Assembly: GCA_030427205.1 (NCBI GenBank)
Contig: JAUHXC010000005.1
Coordinates: 267,888 to 331,887, forward strand
Direction: 5' to 3'
Length of the DNA stretch: 64,000 nucleotides
Origin: a bacterium
Lineage (GTDB): Bacteria > Myxococcota_A > Bradymonadia > UBA7976 > UBA1532
The first letter of the stretch is position 1, and the number at the start of each line of letters is the position of its first letter. The translations under genes were made by a program, and so were the position numbers. This document shows, one piece after another, positions 16,355-26,254 of this stretch. A model generated the notes under the pieces. The model worked only from the letters and a program-made list of their open reading frames with translations, ran no database searches and had not been told where the DNA came from.

Positions 16355-19300
16355 TCAGCGCCAGTCGCCGGTCAGCACGAACGGGGCCCACGCATAAGGG
16401 TGGGCCCCGGTCGAGACCTGCGCCCCGGGCAGACCGAACTTGCGGGTCGAGCCCGCCGGCGCCGGCCCACCCATCAGCTCGAGCTGCGCCGATCGCAGGG
16501 CCTCGGCCTTGCTCGCGCCGCCCGCCAGGTGCCGATAGAACGCCTGCATCAGCGTGGCGGTCGAGTCGTCGGGCACCGACCACAGCGAGGCCAGCACCGC
16601 GCCGGCCCCGCGGCTCAAGGCCATGGCCGAGAAGCTATCCGGCGGCTGACCCGCGGCGAACGTGCCGACCGCCGTCTCGCAGGCCGACAACGTGAGCAGA
16701 TCGACCGCGGCGAAGGGGTAATCCGCCCCCTGAAGGCGCTGCAGTTCGAGGCGCGCGCCGCCGCCCAGCGCCAGGAAGGATCGCGTGGCGGAGCCGGGGT
16801 GGAACACGAAGTGGCTGGCGATGTGCACCAGCGGCACCCCGCCGCTCAAGGCGCGCTGCAGGGCGTCGGCGGTGAACGCGTCGTCGAGATGCACCGCGCC
16901 CCAGACCCGCCCGTCGAGGTCGCCGATCCGCCGGCGCACGATGCCCTCGAGCTCCGGCGGCACGAAGGTGAGATCGCTGAGGTCGCCCCCGTGCTGCTGC
17001 GCGCCGAACGCCGCGATGCAGTCGGCGCGGCCTGGGGCCGATCCGGACGCGCCCAGACACGCCGGCCGCCGCGGTGAGCCGTCGAGCAGCTCGGGCGCGA
17101 CGACCGGATAGCGCACGATCGCCCGCGCCTCGACGGCGTAGCGCCCGCCCGGCGCCTTGAGCGCGCCGAACGGCACGTAGCGCAGCGCGCCGCCGGGGGC
17201 CACCATCAAGACCTCGACCCCCTGCGCGTCCAGCGCCGCTGCGACCGGCGCGAGCAGGTGGGCGTAGAGCCGCTCGCCGTGGCGATCGACCTCCACCAGC
17301 GACGCGCCGCTCTTGAGCGCCCGGTAGAAGTCGTGGGCCAGCCCGTTGAGCACGCCCGCGCCGACCGCGCGGACCATGGTCTGCCGCCCGGCGGGCGTAC
17401 TCAGCACCAGGTGGGTCCGCTCGGGCCCGAGCACGATCTGCAGCAGCGCGACCCGACCCAGCCGTTCGAGCCGGGCCAGCAGCTTCGCCTCCGCGTCCCG
17501 ATCATCCGCCGAGCCGGCGCCCGGGAGCCGCGCGTTCGCCCGCGTCTTGCGGTCGAGCCGCGCGTCGGCCTGCGCGATGGCGCGCGCGAAGCGAGCCTCG
17601 TCGATGCGCCCGGCCCGCAGCCGCTGCACCGCCGCGGCGTAACCCCGGCGCCAGACATCCTCCGGCGCGCTGCGCGAGACCGGCTCGCGGGCGACGTCGA
17701 CCCGCGACGCCCGCGAGAGCCCGGCCAGCGCCAGCTGACCCACCCGCTTCTCGACCTCGTCGGCCTCCGCCAGCCGCCCGGCCTCGATCAGCCAGCCGGC
17801 CAGCCGGGTATACAGCTCGACCCGCGCCTCGACGAAGCGCTGCTCGGCTTCGGCCCCCAGCGCGCCCACCTCGGCCCGCGCCGCCTGGGCCACGTCCACC
17901 GCCTCCTTGGCCCAGGCGATGGCCACGTCCAGGCGGTCGGCGGACCGCGCCACCTCGGCAGCGGCCATCGGCGCCATCCACGGCCGCTCCCGCCGATCGA
18001 GGCGGGCCTGCAAAGCCAGCGACGCCCGCGCCGCTTCGAAGCCCTGCCCCTGCCCCTCCGCCCCACCGAAGCGGGCCCGCAAGCGCGCGAGCACCGCCAG
18101 CAGCTCGACCGCGAGCGGGTGATCGCTCAACCCGGCCTCGAGCAGCTGCCGCCAGCCGCTCTCGACGAACTCGAGGGTCGCCGGGCGGTTCTCGGGCGGC
18201 AGCACCCGCTCGAGGGCGTCGCCCATGTCCAGGCTCATCTGCGCCCCGGCCAGCGCCAGCGCCTCGCCATCGCCCCAGGCCTCGTCGAGCTCGAGGTCGC
18301 CGGCGGCGTCCCGGGCCAGCATGCGCCGCTCGACGGCCTGTGACTCGTCGCGGATCGCCAGCAACAGCCGCGCGACCGTCTGCAGCGAGCCGCCGTCGGC
18401 GGCGACCCGGGCCTCCTCGCCCAGATAGCGCAGGCCGTCGCCCGCCCGGGCGAAGTCGTTCGTCGCCGCCAGCAGGCGCCCCTCGGTCAAGACCTCCAGC
18501 GCGCGGCTGCCCTGCCCCACCGCCGCCAGCGCGTGCCCCCAGCGACGCAGGGCCCGCGACGCCGCCCAGACCGCCTCGTCGGTCGAGTCCACCGCCACCG
18601 GATCGGTCCACAGCGCCACCGCCTCGGCGCTGTAGTCCAGCGCCGCCGCCCGCTCGCCGCGGGACGCGTGCAGCCGGGCCAGGCGCAGCCGCGCGTCGGT
18701 CAGCAGCGGATGGGCCGCCCCCAGCATCGCCCCGTGGGCGAAGAACAGCCGCTCGCAGGCCTCGACGTCGATCGCCGGGCGGTCGTCCATCGCCCGGATC
18801 TCGTCGGTCCGACAGCGGATGGCCAGCGCCGGGATGTCGGCCAGCGGTTCGGCGGCGTCGGCGGCCCGCGACAGCGCCGGCTGCAGGCCCAGCGCCCAAT
18901 GCCCGCGGCCCGTCCGGGCCCCGATCTCCACCACCGAGACGATGCCCTCGACCATCGGCTGCGGCCAGGCGCCAGCGTCGGCCGGGAAAGGCGGCTGCAG
19001 CGCAGCAGCCACGGTCTGCACCCAGCGATCGGCCCGGCGGGCGACGGCGACGGTGGCCCGCTCGCTGTCCAGGCCGGCCGCCAGATCGCGGGCCCACTCG
19101 TCGAGCAGCTCCTCGCTGTCGACGTCGAAGAACTCGACGAACTCCTCGCGGTACAGCGTCGCGTCGGGGTGCCCCAGGGCGGCCAGCCGCGCCCGCGCGC
19201 GGATCGTCTCGGGCGCGGTCGGATCGGCCCACGGATCGTCCAGCGCCGCCTGCAGCTCGGCGCGCAGGCCGGGCTCATCGCCGCCGAGGGCCAATGCCCG

Positions 19301-21007
19301 CAGGCGGGCGCCGACGACGTCGGGATCGAGCCCGCCGGCGCCGACTTCGAGCCCGTCGGCCAGCGCCACGCAAGCATGCGGATCGGGCGCCACCTGCCCC
19401 AACTGCCAGCGCACGAGCCCCGCCCGGCAGCGCAGGGCCAGCGCCGGCACATCATCGAACTCGGGCCCGCCCCGCGGGCCGGAGAGGATGGCCGACCACG
19501 CGTCGAGCCCGCCGATGCCCAGCACCGGATCCCCCTCGATCTGCCCGCCGATGACCGCCGCCGCGACGCCGTCGATCAGCGCCGGCATCCACGCGCCGCC
19601 GTCGGGCGCCGGGCCGACGAGGTACCGGCCGAGCCCGCGCTCGATGTCGACGACGCGGTAGCGGGCCAGCACGCCGGGCACCTGCTCCACCGGCGTGCCG
19701 ACGGCGACCTCGGCGTCCCAGGACAGCGCCAGCCCACCGAACTCGTAGAGCATCAGCGACATGCTGCCCTCGCGGTCGTCGAGCGGCGGTCGGTGCAGCG
19801 CCGCCAGCCGCGCATCGGCCGGCTCGCCCGCCGCCCGGCGCAGCGCGTTGACCTGGGGATCGAACGGCCCGGCGGCCACCGCGAGCAGATCGGCCAGCGC
19901 GCGGCAGTCTGCGAGCCGGTCTGCGCGCGGATGTGCGCCGCGCCCCGCCGGATCGAGCGCCGCCTCGATGCGCGCGTGGCGACAGCGGGCGGCGAGCGCC
20001 GGCAGGTCGGCCGCCGCGCCGGGCGGATCGATCGCCGACCACAGCGGCAGCGCGCCGAACGCCGCCCGCGCGCCGGGCCGGGGGTTGGCGAGCGGGGGTA
20101 GGCTTCCATAAGTGTCGTGATCAGCGGGCCGATGGCGGGCCAGCCACGTCCGCAGCACCACGCCCTCGGCCACCGTCGTCGACCACGCGCCGGCGTCGGC
20201 GGGCACCGGCGGCCCCAGATCGGTCAGGTTCAACTCGCCGGCGTCCCAGCGGGACAGCACGACCGCCGCCTCGATCGGGGTCAGGCCGGCGGCGAGCTGG
20301 CGATCGAAGGCGTCGAGGGCCAGCGCGGCGTTGTGGGCGGTGGCCCGCAGGCGGTCGTCCAGCTCGAAATGCGGTGCCCGCGGAGGGCCCTGAGGCCGCC
20401 GCCCGGCCGCGATCGCCCGGGCGAAGCCCTCGAGCCGGGTCACCCGCTCAGCGGCCCGCCCATGGGCCACCGCGTGCGCCTGGGCGAGCATCTCGCAGGG
20501 GGTCGGATCCCGATGCAGCCCCAGCAGGCCTTCCCGGCAGCGCAGCGCCCAGCGGGGCACGTCGTCGAGGGCCACCACCCGCGCCCGCATCGCCTGCAGC
20601 CGCTCGACCTCGCGCAGGTCGCCGCCGGCCCGATAGCCCTCGATCGCGATGGGCAGCGCCTCGGCCATGGCCGGGGTGAAGGCGCTCTGATCGAGCCCCG
20701 CGGCGAACGGATCGGGGCTCATCGGGAAGTAGTAGACGTCGATCAGCTCGGCGGCCATCACCCGCGCCGCCTCGGCGTGCGGGCGCCCGGCGAACAGCTC
20801 GACGTCGCGGCGATAGACCATGTGCCGGGCGTGCAGCTCGGCGTCGGCGAAGTCGATCGGGTCGCCTTCGGGGTCGCCAGCGGCCGCGCGGTCGCGGGCC
20901 ATGGCCTCGGTCTCGTAGGGCTGAGCGTGGCCGATGCCGGGCAGGAGCGGCAGCGAGGCCAGCAGCAGGAGCAGGGCCGGGCCGGCGAACGGATCGCGGC
21001 GGGTCAT
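16355..21007 (-). CDS. Exported TPR-CHAT cysteine protease-like protein (1,550 aa)
   Basis: The C-terminal 350 residues form a CHAT domain, a caspase/separase-related peptidase fold. It contains APGGALRYVPFGAL, the catalytic His in VHIASHFVFHPG (near residue 1396) and the catalytic Cys in TLSACETAVG (near 1439). The usual FxxMALSRGAGAVLASLW and WAPFVLTGDW segments follow. The preceding 1,100 residues are helical, with TPR-like repeats and several repeated Asp/Ala/Leu-rich segments. The N-terminus is a strong signal peptide (FAGPALLLLLASLPLLPG, then GHA), so the protein is predicted to act outside the cytoplasm, whereas most CHAT proteins are cytoplasmic. It follows the SppA-like gene by 22 bases and is probably in one transcript with it and mutS2. 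The substrate is unknown. Confidence 0.85.
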   Translation of the reverse strand: MTRRDPFAGPALLLLLASLPLLPGIGHAQPYETEAMARDRAAAGDPEGDPIDFADAELHARHMVYRRDVELFAGRPHAEAARVMAAELIDVYYFPMSPDPFAAGLDQSAFTPAMAEALPIAIEGYRAGGDLREVERLQAMRARVVALDDVPRWALRCREGLLGLHRDPTPCEMLAQAHAVAHGRAAERVTRLEGFARAIAAGRRPQGPPRAPHFELDDRLRATAHNAALALDAFDRQLAAGLTPIEAAVVLSRWDAGELNLTDLGPPVPADAGAWSTTVAEGVVLRTWLARHRPADHDTYGSLPPLANPRPGARAAFGALPLWSAIDPPGAAADLPALAARCRHARIEAALDPAGRGAHPRADRLADCRALADLLAVAAGPFDPQVNALRRAAGEPADARLAALHRPPLDDREGSMSLMLYEFGGLALSWDAEVAVGTPVEQVPGVLARYRVVDIERGLGRYLVGPAPDGGAWMPALIDGVAAAVIGGQIEGDPVLGIGGLDAWSAILSGPRGGPEFDDVPALALRCRAGLVRWQLGQVAPDPHACVALADGLEVGAGGLDPDVVGARLRALALGGDEPGLRAELQAALDDPWADPTAPETIRARARLAALGHPDATLYREEFVEFFDVDSEELLDEWARDLAAGLDSERATVAVARRADRWVQTVAAALQPPFPADAGAWPQPMVEGIVSVVEIGARTGRGHWALGLQPALSRAADAAEPLADIPALAIRCRTDEIRAMDDRPAIDVEACERLFFAHGAMLGAAHPLLTDARLRLARLHASRGERAAALDYSAEAVALWTDPVAVDSTDEAVWAASRALRRWGHALAAVGQGSRALEVLTEGRLLAATNDFARAGDGLRYLGEEARVAADGGSLQTVARLLLAIRDESQAVERRMLARDAAGDLELDEAWGDGEALALAGAQMSLDMGDALERVLPPENRPATLEFVESGWRQLLEAGLSDHPLAVELLAVLARLRARFGGAEGQGQGFEAARASLALQARLDRRERPWMAPMAAAEVARSADRLDVAIAWAKEAVDVAQAARAEVGALGAEAEQRFVEARVELYTRLAGWLIEAGRLAEADEVEKRVGQLALAGLSRASRVDVAREPVSRSAPEDVWRRGYAAAVQRLRAGRIDEARFARAIAQADARLDRKTRANARLPGAGSADDRDAEAKLLARLERLGRVALLQIVLGPERTHLVLSTPAGRQTMVRAVGAGVLNGLAHDFYRALKSGASLVEVDRHGERLYAHLLAPVAAALDAQGVEVLMVAPGGALRYVPFGALKAPGGRYAVEARAIVRYPVVAPELLDGSPRRPACLGASGSAPGRADCIAAFGAQQHGGDLSDLTFVPPELEGIVRRRIGDLDGRVWGAVHLDDAFTADALQRALSGGVPLVHIASHFVFHPGSATRSFLALGGGARLELQRLQGADYPFAAVDLLTLSACETAVGTFAAGQPPDSFSAMALSRGAGAVLASLWSVPDDSTATLMQAFYRHLAGGASKAEALRSAQLELMGGPAPAGSTRKFGLPGAQVSTGAHPYAWAPFVLTGDWR

Positions 21008-21029
21008 CGGGCGGGCATCGCTCGGGGCA

Positions 21030-23663
21030 CTACTGCACCGCGAACGGCAGCAGCGCGAGCGGCGTGCCGCTGGCGAACTGCAGCACCGGCAGGGTCAGCG
21101 CGCGGGCCATCGCCGGCGGCATCGGCGGCAGCGGCGTCTTCGCCAGCGCCTCAACCGCCGGGGTCAGCAGCCGCATCAGGCCGCCGTCGGCCCACGAGGT
21201 GCCCTCGGCGAAGAGGCTGCGCCCCAGCAGGCCCAGCGGACTCGCCGGCACCGCGCCGATCTCACCGGGCCCCGGCGAGATGACCAGCTCGTACTCGCCG
21301 TCGCCGATGTCGGCGGCGATGGCGGCCAGATCGATGGCGGTCATCAGGCCCTCGGGGCGATCGACCAGCCCGCACGACCGCGCCGCGGTGCCGGTCCAGA
21401 CCCGCCCGCCGGCCAGGGGCTCGAGGGTCTCCTTCTGAAAGTGGGTGCGCCCGGTCGCGATGCGCTCGAGGAACAGGTCGTACAGCGTCTCCATCGACGC
21501 CTGCACCGCCGCCCGCTCGTCGTCGTCCCACGCCTGCTCGAGGCTGAGCAGCGCCGCCCGCTTGCCGCGCAAGAACAGCTCGGTCTCGACCCCCAGCCCG
21601 CGGTACAGGCCGCTGAGGTCGAACTTGCCGCTGAAGACGCCGATGCTGCCGGTGATGGTATCGGGGCCCGCCAGGATGGTCCGCCCGGCGACGGCGATGT
21701 AGTAGCCGCCCGAGGCCGCCACGTCGCCCATGCTGACGATGAGCGGCTTCTCCTCGGCCAGCCGGCGTAGGGCGCGCCACATCACATCGCTGGCGGTCAC
21801 CGAGCCGCCGGGGCTGTCGATGCGCAGCACCACCGCCTCGACCCGGCTGTCGAGCCGCAGCTGCTCGGCGGCGCGGGCGATGGTCTCGCTGCCGGTGGTC
21901 AGCGCGCCGGTGAACGGGTTGCTGGTGGATGGCCCGTCGACCAGGGTGCCCACCGCGTAGAGCACCGCGATCTCGGGGCGCGCGCCCCAGCGCGGCTCGC
22001 GGCGGTCGAACAGCCGGCCGGCCTCGACGAAGCCCGCCCGCGGACCGAACGCCTCGCGCACGACGCCCTCGAACTCGTCGTAGTGGATGACCCCGTCGAC
22101 CAGCCCCGCGTCGGACGCCGCGTCGGCGGTGTAGGGCCCGCCGTCGATGATCTCGCGCACCTTGTCCGGCTGAAGCCCGCGGCCAGCGGCGATGGCGGCC
22201 ACCACGCTGCCGTAGATGCCGTCGAGCAGCGCGTCCTGCTGCAGCCGGGCCGCCGGCGAGGGCGCGCGGCGGGTGAAGGTCTCCGGCGCGCTCTTGTAGG
22301 CGCCGGTGCCGACGAACTGCGCCTCGATACCCAGCCGCTCGAGCAGGGTGCCGATGAAGGTCAGCTGGCTCTTGACGCCGGTGAGCAGCACCCCGCCGGC
22401 GTGGGTGGTGTAGACCCGATCGGCGGCGGCGGCGACGCTGTAGGTGCGGGTATCGCCCACCGGCAGCCAGGCGTAGACCGTCTTGCCCGCCGCCCGCAGC
22501 CGGGCGATGGACGCCCGCAGCTCGCCGGCCTGGGCCCAGCCGATCTGGTCGCTGGTGAAGGCCAGCAGCACCCCGGCCACCTCGGGCTCCTTCTCCAGGC
22601 GGCGCAGCCGCTGCAGCAGCGACAGGAAAGGCGCCTGCACCCGGGGGAAGATGAGCCCCGAGACCCCGTACTCGGCGGCCGGGCCCACCTCGACCTCGAC
22701 CACCAGCGGCCGCTCGATGAGCGACGGCATCCACTCGACCCGATCGCGCACCCGCCCGGTCACCGCGAAGCCGGCGTACTCGCTCTGCTCGACGTCGGGG
22801 GCGAACCAGAACAGCCCGCCGCCGGCCACGCCCTCGTCCGACAGCCCGATCATCAGCTGCTGACCGTTGACGTCGCTGTCGTCGCGCAAGACGGTGTCGA
22901 AGCGGGCGAGCAGGGCGAAGCGCTTGAAGAACCGCCAGCGCAGCTTGGCGCCCCACGTCGAGCGCAGGTCGCCGTCCCCCTCCTCGATGCGCCACTGCAC
23001 CGAGGCGTCGAGCCGCTCGGTGCCCGGGCGCACCGCCACCCCGAACTCGTAGCCCCGCTCGGTGCCCTCGCGCTCGGCCACCTCGCGGCCGTCGCCGCGG
23101 TCGATCACCACCGCCCGCTGCAGCGGCTCGGTCAGGTCGGTGACCACCGCGCCCGCCGCCAGCCAGCGGAACGGCCGCACCTGGAAGCCCACGTCGAAGG
23201 TGTCGAGATCGGCCAGCTGGGCGTAGGGCTGATCGGCGTCGCCGTCGGCGAAGAAGTGGCTCCACGAGAAGCCGATCGACACCGACGGGTCGAGGGTCAG
23301 CGCGTGGGCCCAGGTCAGCTTGACCGGGGTCGACGGCTGCACGCCGGGCAGCTCGAGCCACTCGACCCCCAGCCCGGCGGTATACGGCCCGGCGAGGTTG
23401 AGCGAGAGCCAGGCGGCGTGCCCCTGCCCCACCCGCTCCTCGTCGCTGCCGACGAAGGTATAGGCCAGCTGGAAGCGCTCGCCGAAGCCGATGCCCGCCG
23501 GGTTGACCCCGATGGCGTCGGCGTGATCCCCGGCGGCGACGTCCCCGTGGGGCTGCAGGATCCCGCGGGTGCTCTCCTGGGCCACCGCCGGAGCGGCGAC
23601 GAGCCCGACCAGGGCCAGGGACGCGAGCGCCGGATATGCGAAGGGACCGGAAAACAGCGACAA
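21030..23663 (-). CDS. sppA: SppA-type signal peptide peptidase with N-terminal barrel-like extension
   Basis: The C-terminal 600 residues are a tandem S49 peptidase like E. coli SppA. The general-base Lys lies in GAYKSAPETF (near residue 454) and the nucleophile Ser in GDVAASGGYYIAV (near 649). SppA degrades cleaved signal peptides. Unlike the canonical protein, residues 40-300 resemble an outer-membrane beta-barrel or surface protein (alternating aromatic/hydrophobic strands such as FQLAYTFVGSDEE and GIGFGERF). They follow a signal peptide (YPALASLALVGLVAAPAVAQ). No ATG is available; the TTG at 23663 is preceded by GGGAG at seven bases and directly opens the signal peptide, giving 877 residues. 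It sits 68 bases after mutS2 and 22 bases before the CHAT gene. Confidence 0.85.
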   Translation of the reverse strand: MSLFSGPFAYPALASLALVGLVAAPAVAQESTRGILQPHGDVAAGDHADAIGVNPAGIGFGERFQLAYTFVGSDEERVGQGHAAWLSLNLAGPYTAGLGVEWLELPGVQPSTPVKLTWAHALTLDPSVSIGFSWSHFFADGDADQPYAQLADLDTFDVGFQVRPFRWLAAGAVVTDLTEPLQRAVVIDRGDGREVAEREGTERGYEFGVAVRPGTERLDASVQWRIEEGDGDLRSTWGAKLRWRFFKRFALLARFDTVLRDDSDVNGQQLMIGLSDEGVAGGGLFWFAPDVEQSEYAGFAVTGRVRDRVEWMPSLIERPLVVEVEVGPAAEYGVSGLIFPRVQAPFLSLLQRLRRLEKEPEVAGVLLAFTSDQIGWAQAGELRASIARLRAAGKTVYAWLPVGDTRTYSVAAAADRVYTTHAGGVLLTGVKSQLTFIGTLLERLGIEAQFVGTGAYKSAPETFTRRAPSPAARLQQDALLDGIYGSVVAAIAAGRGLQPDKVREIIDGGPYTADAASDAGLVDGVIHYDEFEGVVREAFGPRAGFVEAGRLFDRREPRWGARPEIAVLYAVGTLVDGPSTSNPFTGALTTGSETIARAAEQLRLDSRVEAVVLRIDSPGGSVTASDVMWRALRRLAEEKPLIVSMGDVAASGGYYIAVAGRTILAGPDTITGSIGVFSGKFDLSGLYRGLGVETELFLRGKRAALLSLEQAWDDDERAAVQASMETLYDLFLERIATGRTHFQKETLEPLAGGRVWTGTAARSCGLVDRPEGLMTAIDLAAIAADIGDGEYELVISPGPGEIGAVPASPLGLLGRSLFAEGTSWADGGLMRLLTPAVEALAKTPLPPMPPAMARALTLPVLQFASGTPLALLPFAVQ

Positions 23664-23731
23664 GACGAACTCCCGGGGCAGAGCGTGCGGGCGGCCCGCG
23701 TGATGACGGGCGCGGCGATCAGAGCCGACGG

Positions 23732-26221
23732 TCAGGCCAGCAGCACGGCGGTGACGCCGTCGCCGCCTTCGTAGCGACCGCCGCGCCGATGTTCGCGCGC
23801 GTAGCTGCTGGTCTTCAACCATTGCCTGATCTCGCGCTTGAGCGCGCCGGTGCCGTGGCCGTGAATGACGAAGGCGATCGGCTGCTCGCGCTCGACGAGG
23901 CTGTCGAGGAACCGCTCGACCTTGTCCACCGCCTCGTGGGACCGCATGCCGCGCACGTCGACGGTATTGTCCGGCGCCTGGGGCGGCGCCGCCTCCCACT
24001 CGGCCTCGAGCGCCGCCGCCGCGTCTTCGGGGTTGCTCGGCGCACGGCGCTCGGCCTTGGCCCTGCTCGCGCGCGGCGTATTGCGGACCGGCGCCCGCGC
24101 CGCCCGCCCGGCCGCCGCCCGCCCGCCGCGGCGGTTGTTCGGGTCCTTGCCGAACGCCCGCGGCCGCAGGTCGTCCACGTCGACGGTCGCGGTGATGATG
24201 CCCGCCCGCACCTGACAGCGCCCCTTGTCGTCGGGCCCCTCCAGCAGCGTCGCCTCGTTGTTGAGCGAGATGACCCACACCGTCTGCCCCGGCTTCAGCT
24301 CACCGGGATCGGGCGCGGGCCCCGCCGCCGCGTGGGCCTCGGCCTGCTTCGCCGCGACCACCGCCGCGATCTTCTCCTCGACGGCGCTCTGCTGCTTCTG
24401 CAGCCACTTCGGATCGGCCTTGCGCGCCTCGTCGCGCATCGCCTTCTTCAGCCGGCGCAGCTCGTCGCGCAGGGTGCGGGCCTCGGCCAGCGCCTTGTCC
24501 CGCTCCTTGGCGATGCCCTCCTTGAGCCGCTTCTCCAGCTTGCCCTGAAGCGTCTCGGCCGCCGTGCGGGCGTTGATCAGGCGCAGCTGCTCCTTCTCGG
24601 CCTCCTCGCGGGCCTTGCGCGCCGCGTTGGCCTCGCGTTCGAGCCGCACGATGACCGTCTCGAGCGCCTGCTGCTGCGGACCGGCCAGCGCCGCCGCCCG
24701 ATCGACGATGCCGGTATCGAGCCCCAGCCGGCGGGCGGTGCGCAGGCCCGACGAGGCGCCGGGGATGTCGAAGGTCAGGTGATAGGTCGGCGTGCCGCTG
24801 CCCTCGTCGAAGCCCATCGCGCCGTTGCGGAAGCGCTCGTCCTCGAAGGGCAGCGCCTTGAGCGACTCGTAGTGGGTCGTCACCAGCACCAGGCTGCCGC
24901 GATCGGCGAAGGCCTCCAGGATGGCCTGGGCCAGCGCCGCGCCCTGGATCGGATCGGTGCCCACCGCCAGCTCGTCGAGCAGCACCAGCGCGCCCGGCTC
25001 GAGGGCGCCGAAGATGTCGACGATGTTGGCCAGGTGCCCGCTGAAGGTCGAGCGGCTCTCGTCGAGGCTCTGCTCGTCGCCGATGTCGGAGTAGACCCCC
25101 GGCACCCGCGGCACCAGCGAGCCCTCGGCCGCCGGCACGTGCAGCCCGGCCATCGCCATCAGCACCGACAGCCCGGCGGTCTTGAGCGAGACCGTCTTGC
25201 CGCCGGTATTCGGCCCGGTGACCACCAGCACCTGCTGCCGCCGGTCGAGCGCCAGGTCGTTGGGCACCACCTCGACCCCGCCCAGGGTCAGCAGCGGATG
25301 GCGCGCCGCCTTGAGCAGCAGCCGCCCGTCGTCGACCATCGTCGGCCGGGTGCAGTCGAGCTCCTTGCTCAAGAGCCCCGCGGCCCAGGCCAGATCCAGC
25401 TCGGCCAGCGCCGTCTGCGAGGCGCGCAGCCCGGCGGCGTGCTGACCCACCTGCCGGCTCAGCTTGAGCAGCACCCGCCGGATCTCCCGGTCGACCTCCG
25501 CCTGGGCCATCATCAGCTTGTTATTGGCGTCGACCACCGTCTGCGGCTCGATGTAGACCGTCTGCCCCGAGCCCGACCAGCCGTGCACGATGCCGTCGAT
25601 GTGGTTCTTGTGCCCCGAGCGGATCGGCAGCACATACCGGTCCTCGCGGATCGTGTAGTATTCCTCCTGCAGCATGCCCTCGTACTCGGGCGAGGACAGC
25701 AGACCGTGCACCGTCTGCTTGAGCTGCTCGTGCAGCCCGGCGACCCGGGTGCGCAAAAAGCCGAGCTCACCGGACGCCGAGTCGGCCACCTCGCCGTGCT
25801 CGTCGAAGGTATCGAGCAGCGCGCGGCCCAGGTCGGGCGCGTCGAGCAGGGTCTCGGCGACGCCGGCCAGGGTCGGGGCGGCCTCGTCGAGGTCGCCGAA
25901 GTAGCGCCGGCAGCGGGCGGCGGTCTCGACCACCCGCCCCACGGCGACCAGATCTTCGGGTTCGAGCAGGGCCCCGCGGGCAGCGAGGCCCACGGCCCGG
26001 TCGATGTCGACCAGGCCGCCGAGCGGGGCGCTGTGGCCCCGATCGACGAGGCGTCTGGCCTCGGATGTGCGGATCAACCGCTCGTCGAGCGCGTGGCGAT
26101 CGACGGCGAAGTCGAGACCGTGAGCCTGCTCGGCGGCGACAATGCTGCGGCAGTGCTCGGCGAGGCGCTCGAGGATCCGGTTCCATTCGAGGTGGGTCGT
26201 GGTCTTGTGCGAGACGTGCAT
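23732..26221 (-). CDS. mutS2: MutS2 family ATPase/endonuclease with Smr domain
   Basis: MutS2 lacks mismatch recognition; in studied bacteria it suppresses homologous recombination or rescues collided ribosomes. The 829-residue protein has the MutS core and ATPase with Walker A VTGPNTGGKTVSLK (near residue 340), Walker B LVLLDELAVGTDP, then a long coiled coil rich in Lys/Glu/Ala (about 520-640). A KOW-like segment (LKPGQTVWVISLNNEATLL) and a C-terminal Smr nuclease domain (VDVRGMRSHEA, HGHGTGAL) complete it. The ATG at 26221 has GGAG seven bases upstream. A long in-frame extension upstream of it is antisense to the next gene and not family-like. It is divergent from the DUF523 gene with only about 33 bases between the two proposed starts. 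Confidence 0.95.
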   Translation of the reverse strand: MHVSHKTTTHLEWNRILERLAEHCRSIVAAEQAHGLDFAVDRHALDERLIRTSEARRLVDRGHSAPLGGLVDIDRAVGLAARGALLEPEDLVAVGRVVETAARCRRYFGDLDEAAPTLAGVAETLLDAPDLGRALLDTFDEHGEVADSASGELGFLRTRVAGLHEQLKQTVHGLLSSPEYEGMLQEEYYTIREDRYVLPIRSGHKNHIDGIVHGWSGSGQTVYIEPQTVVDANNKLMMAQAEVDREIRRVLLKLSRQVGQHAAGLRASQTALAELDLAWAAGLLSKELDCTRPTMVDDGRLLLKAARHPLLTLGGVEVVPNDLALDRRQQVLVVTGPNTGGKTVSLKTAGLSVLMAMAGLHVPAAEGSLVPRVPGVYSDIGDEQSLDESRSTFSGHLANIVDIFGALEPGALVLLDELAVGTDPIQGAALAQAILEAFADRGSLVLVTTHYESLKALPFEDERFRNGAMGFDEGSGTPTYHLTFDIPGASSGLRTARRLGLDTGIVDRAAALAGPQQQALETVIVRLEREANAARKAREEAEKEQLRLINARTAAETLQGKLEKRLKEGIAKERDKALAEARTLRDELRRLKKAMRDEARKADPKWLQKQQSAVEEKIAAVVAAKQAEAHAAAGPAPDPGELKPGQTVWVISLNNEATLLEGPDDKGRCQVRAGIITATVDVDDLRPRAFGKDPNNRRGGRAAAGRAARAPVRNTPRASRAKAERRAPSNPEDAAAALEAEWEAAPPQAPDNTVDVRGMRSHEAVDKVERFLDSLVEREQPIAFVIHGHGTGALKREIRQWLKTSSYAREHRRGGRYEGGDGVTAVLLA

Positions 26222-26254
26222 GGGGTACTCCAGTGCTCCAGCGAGGGATGAGGC

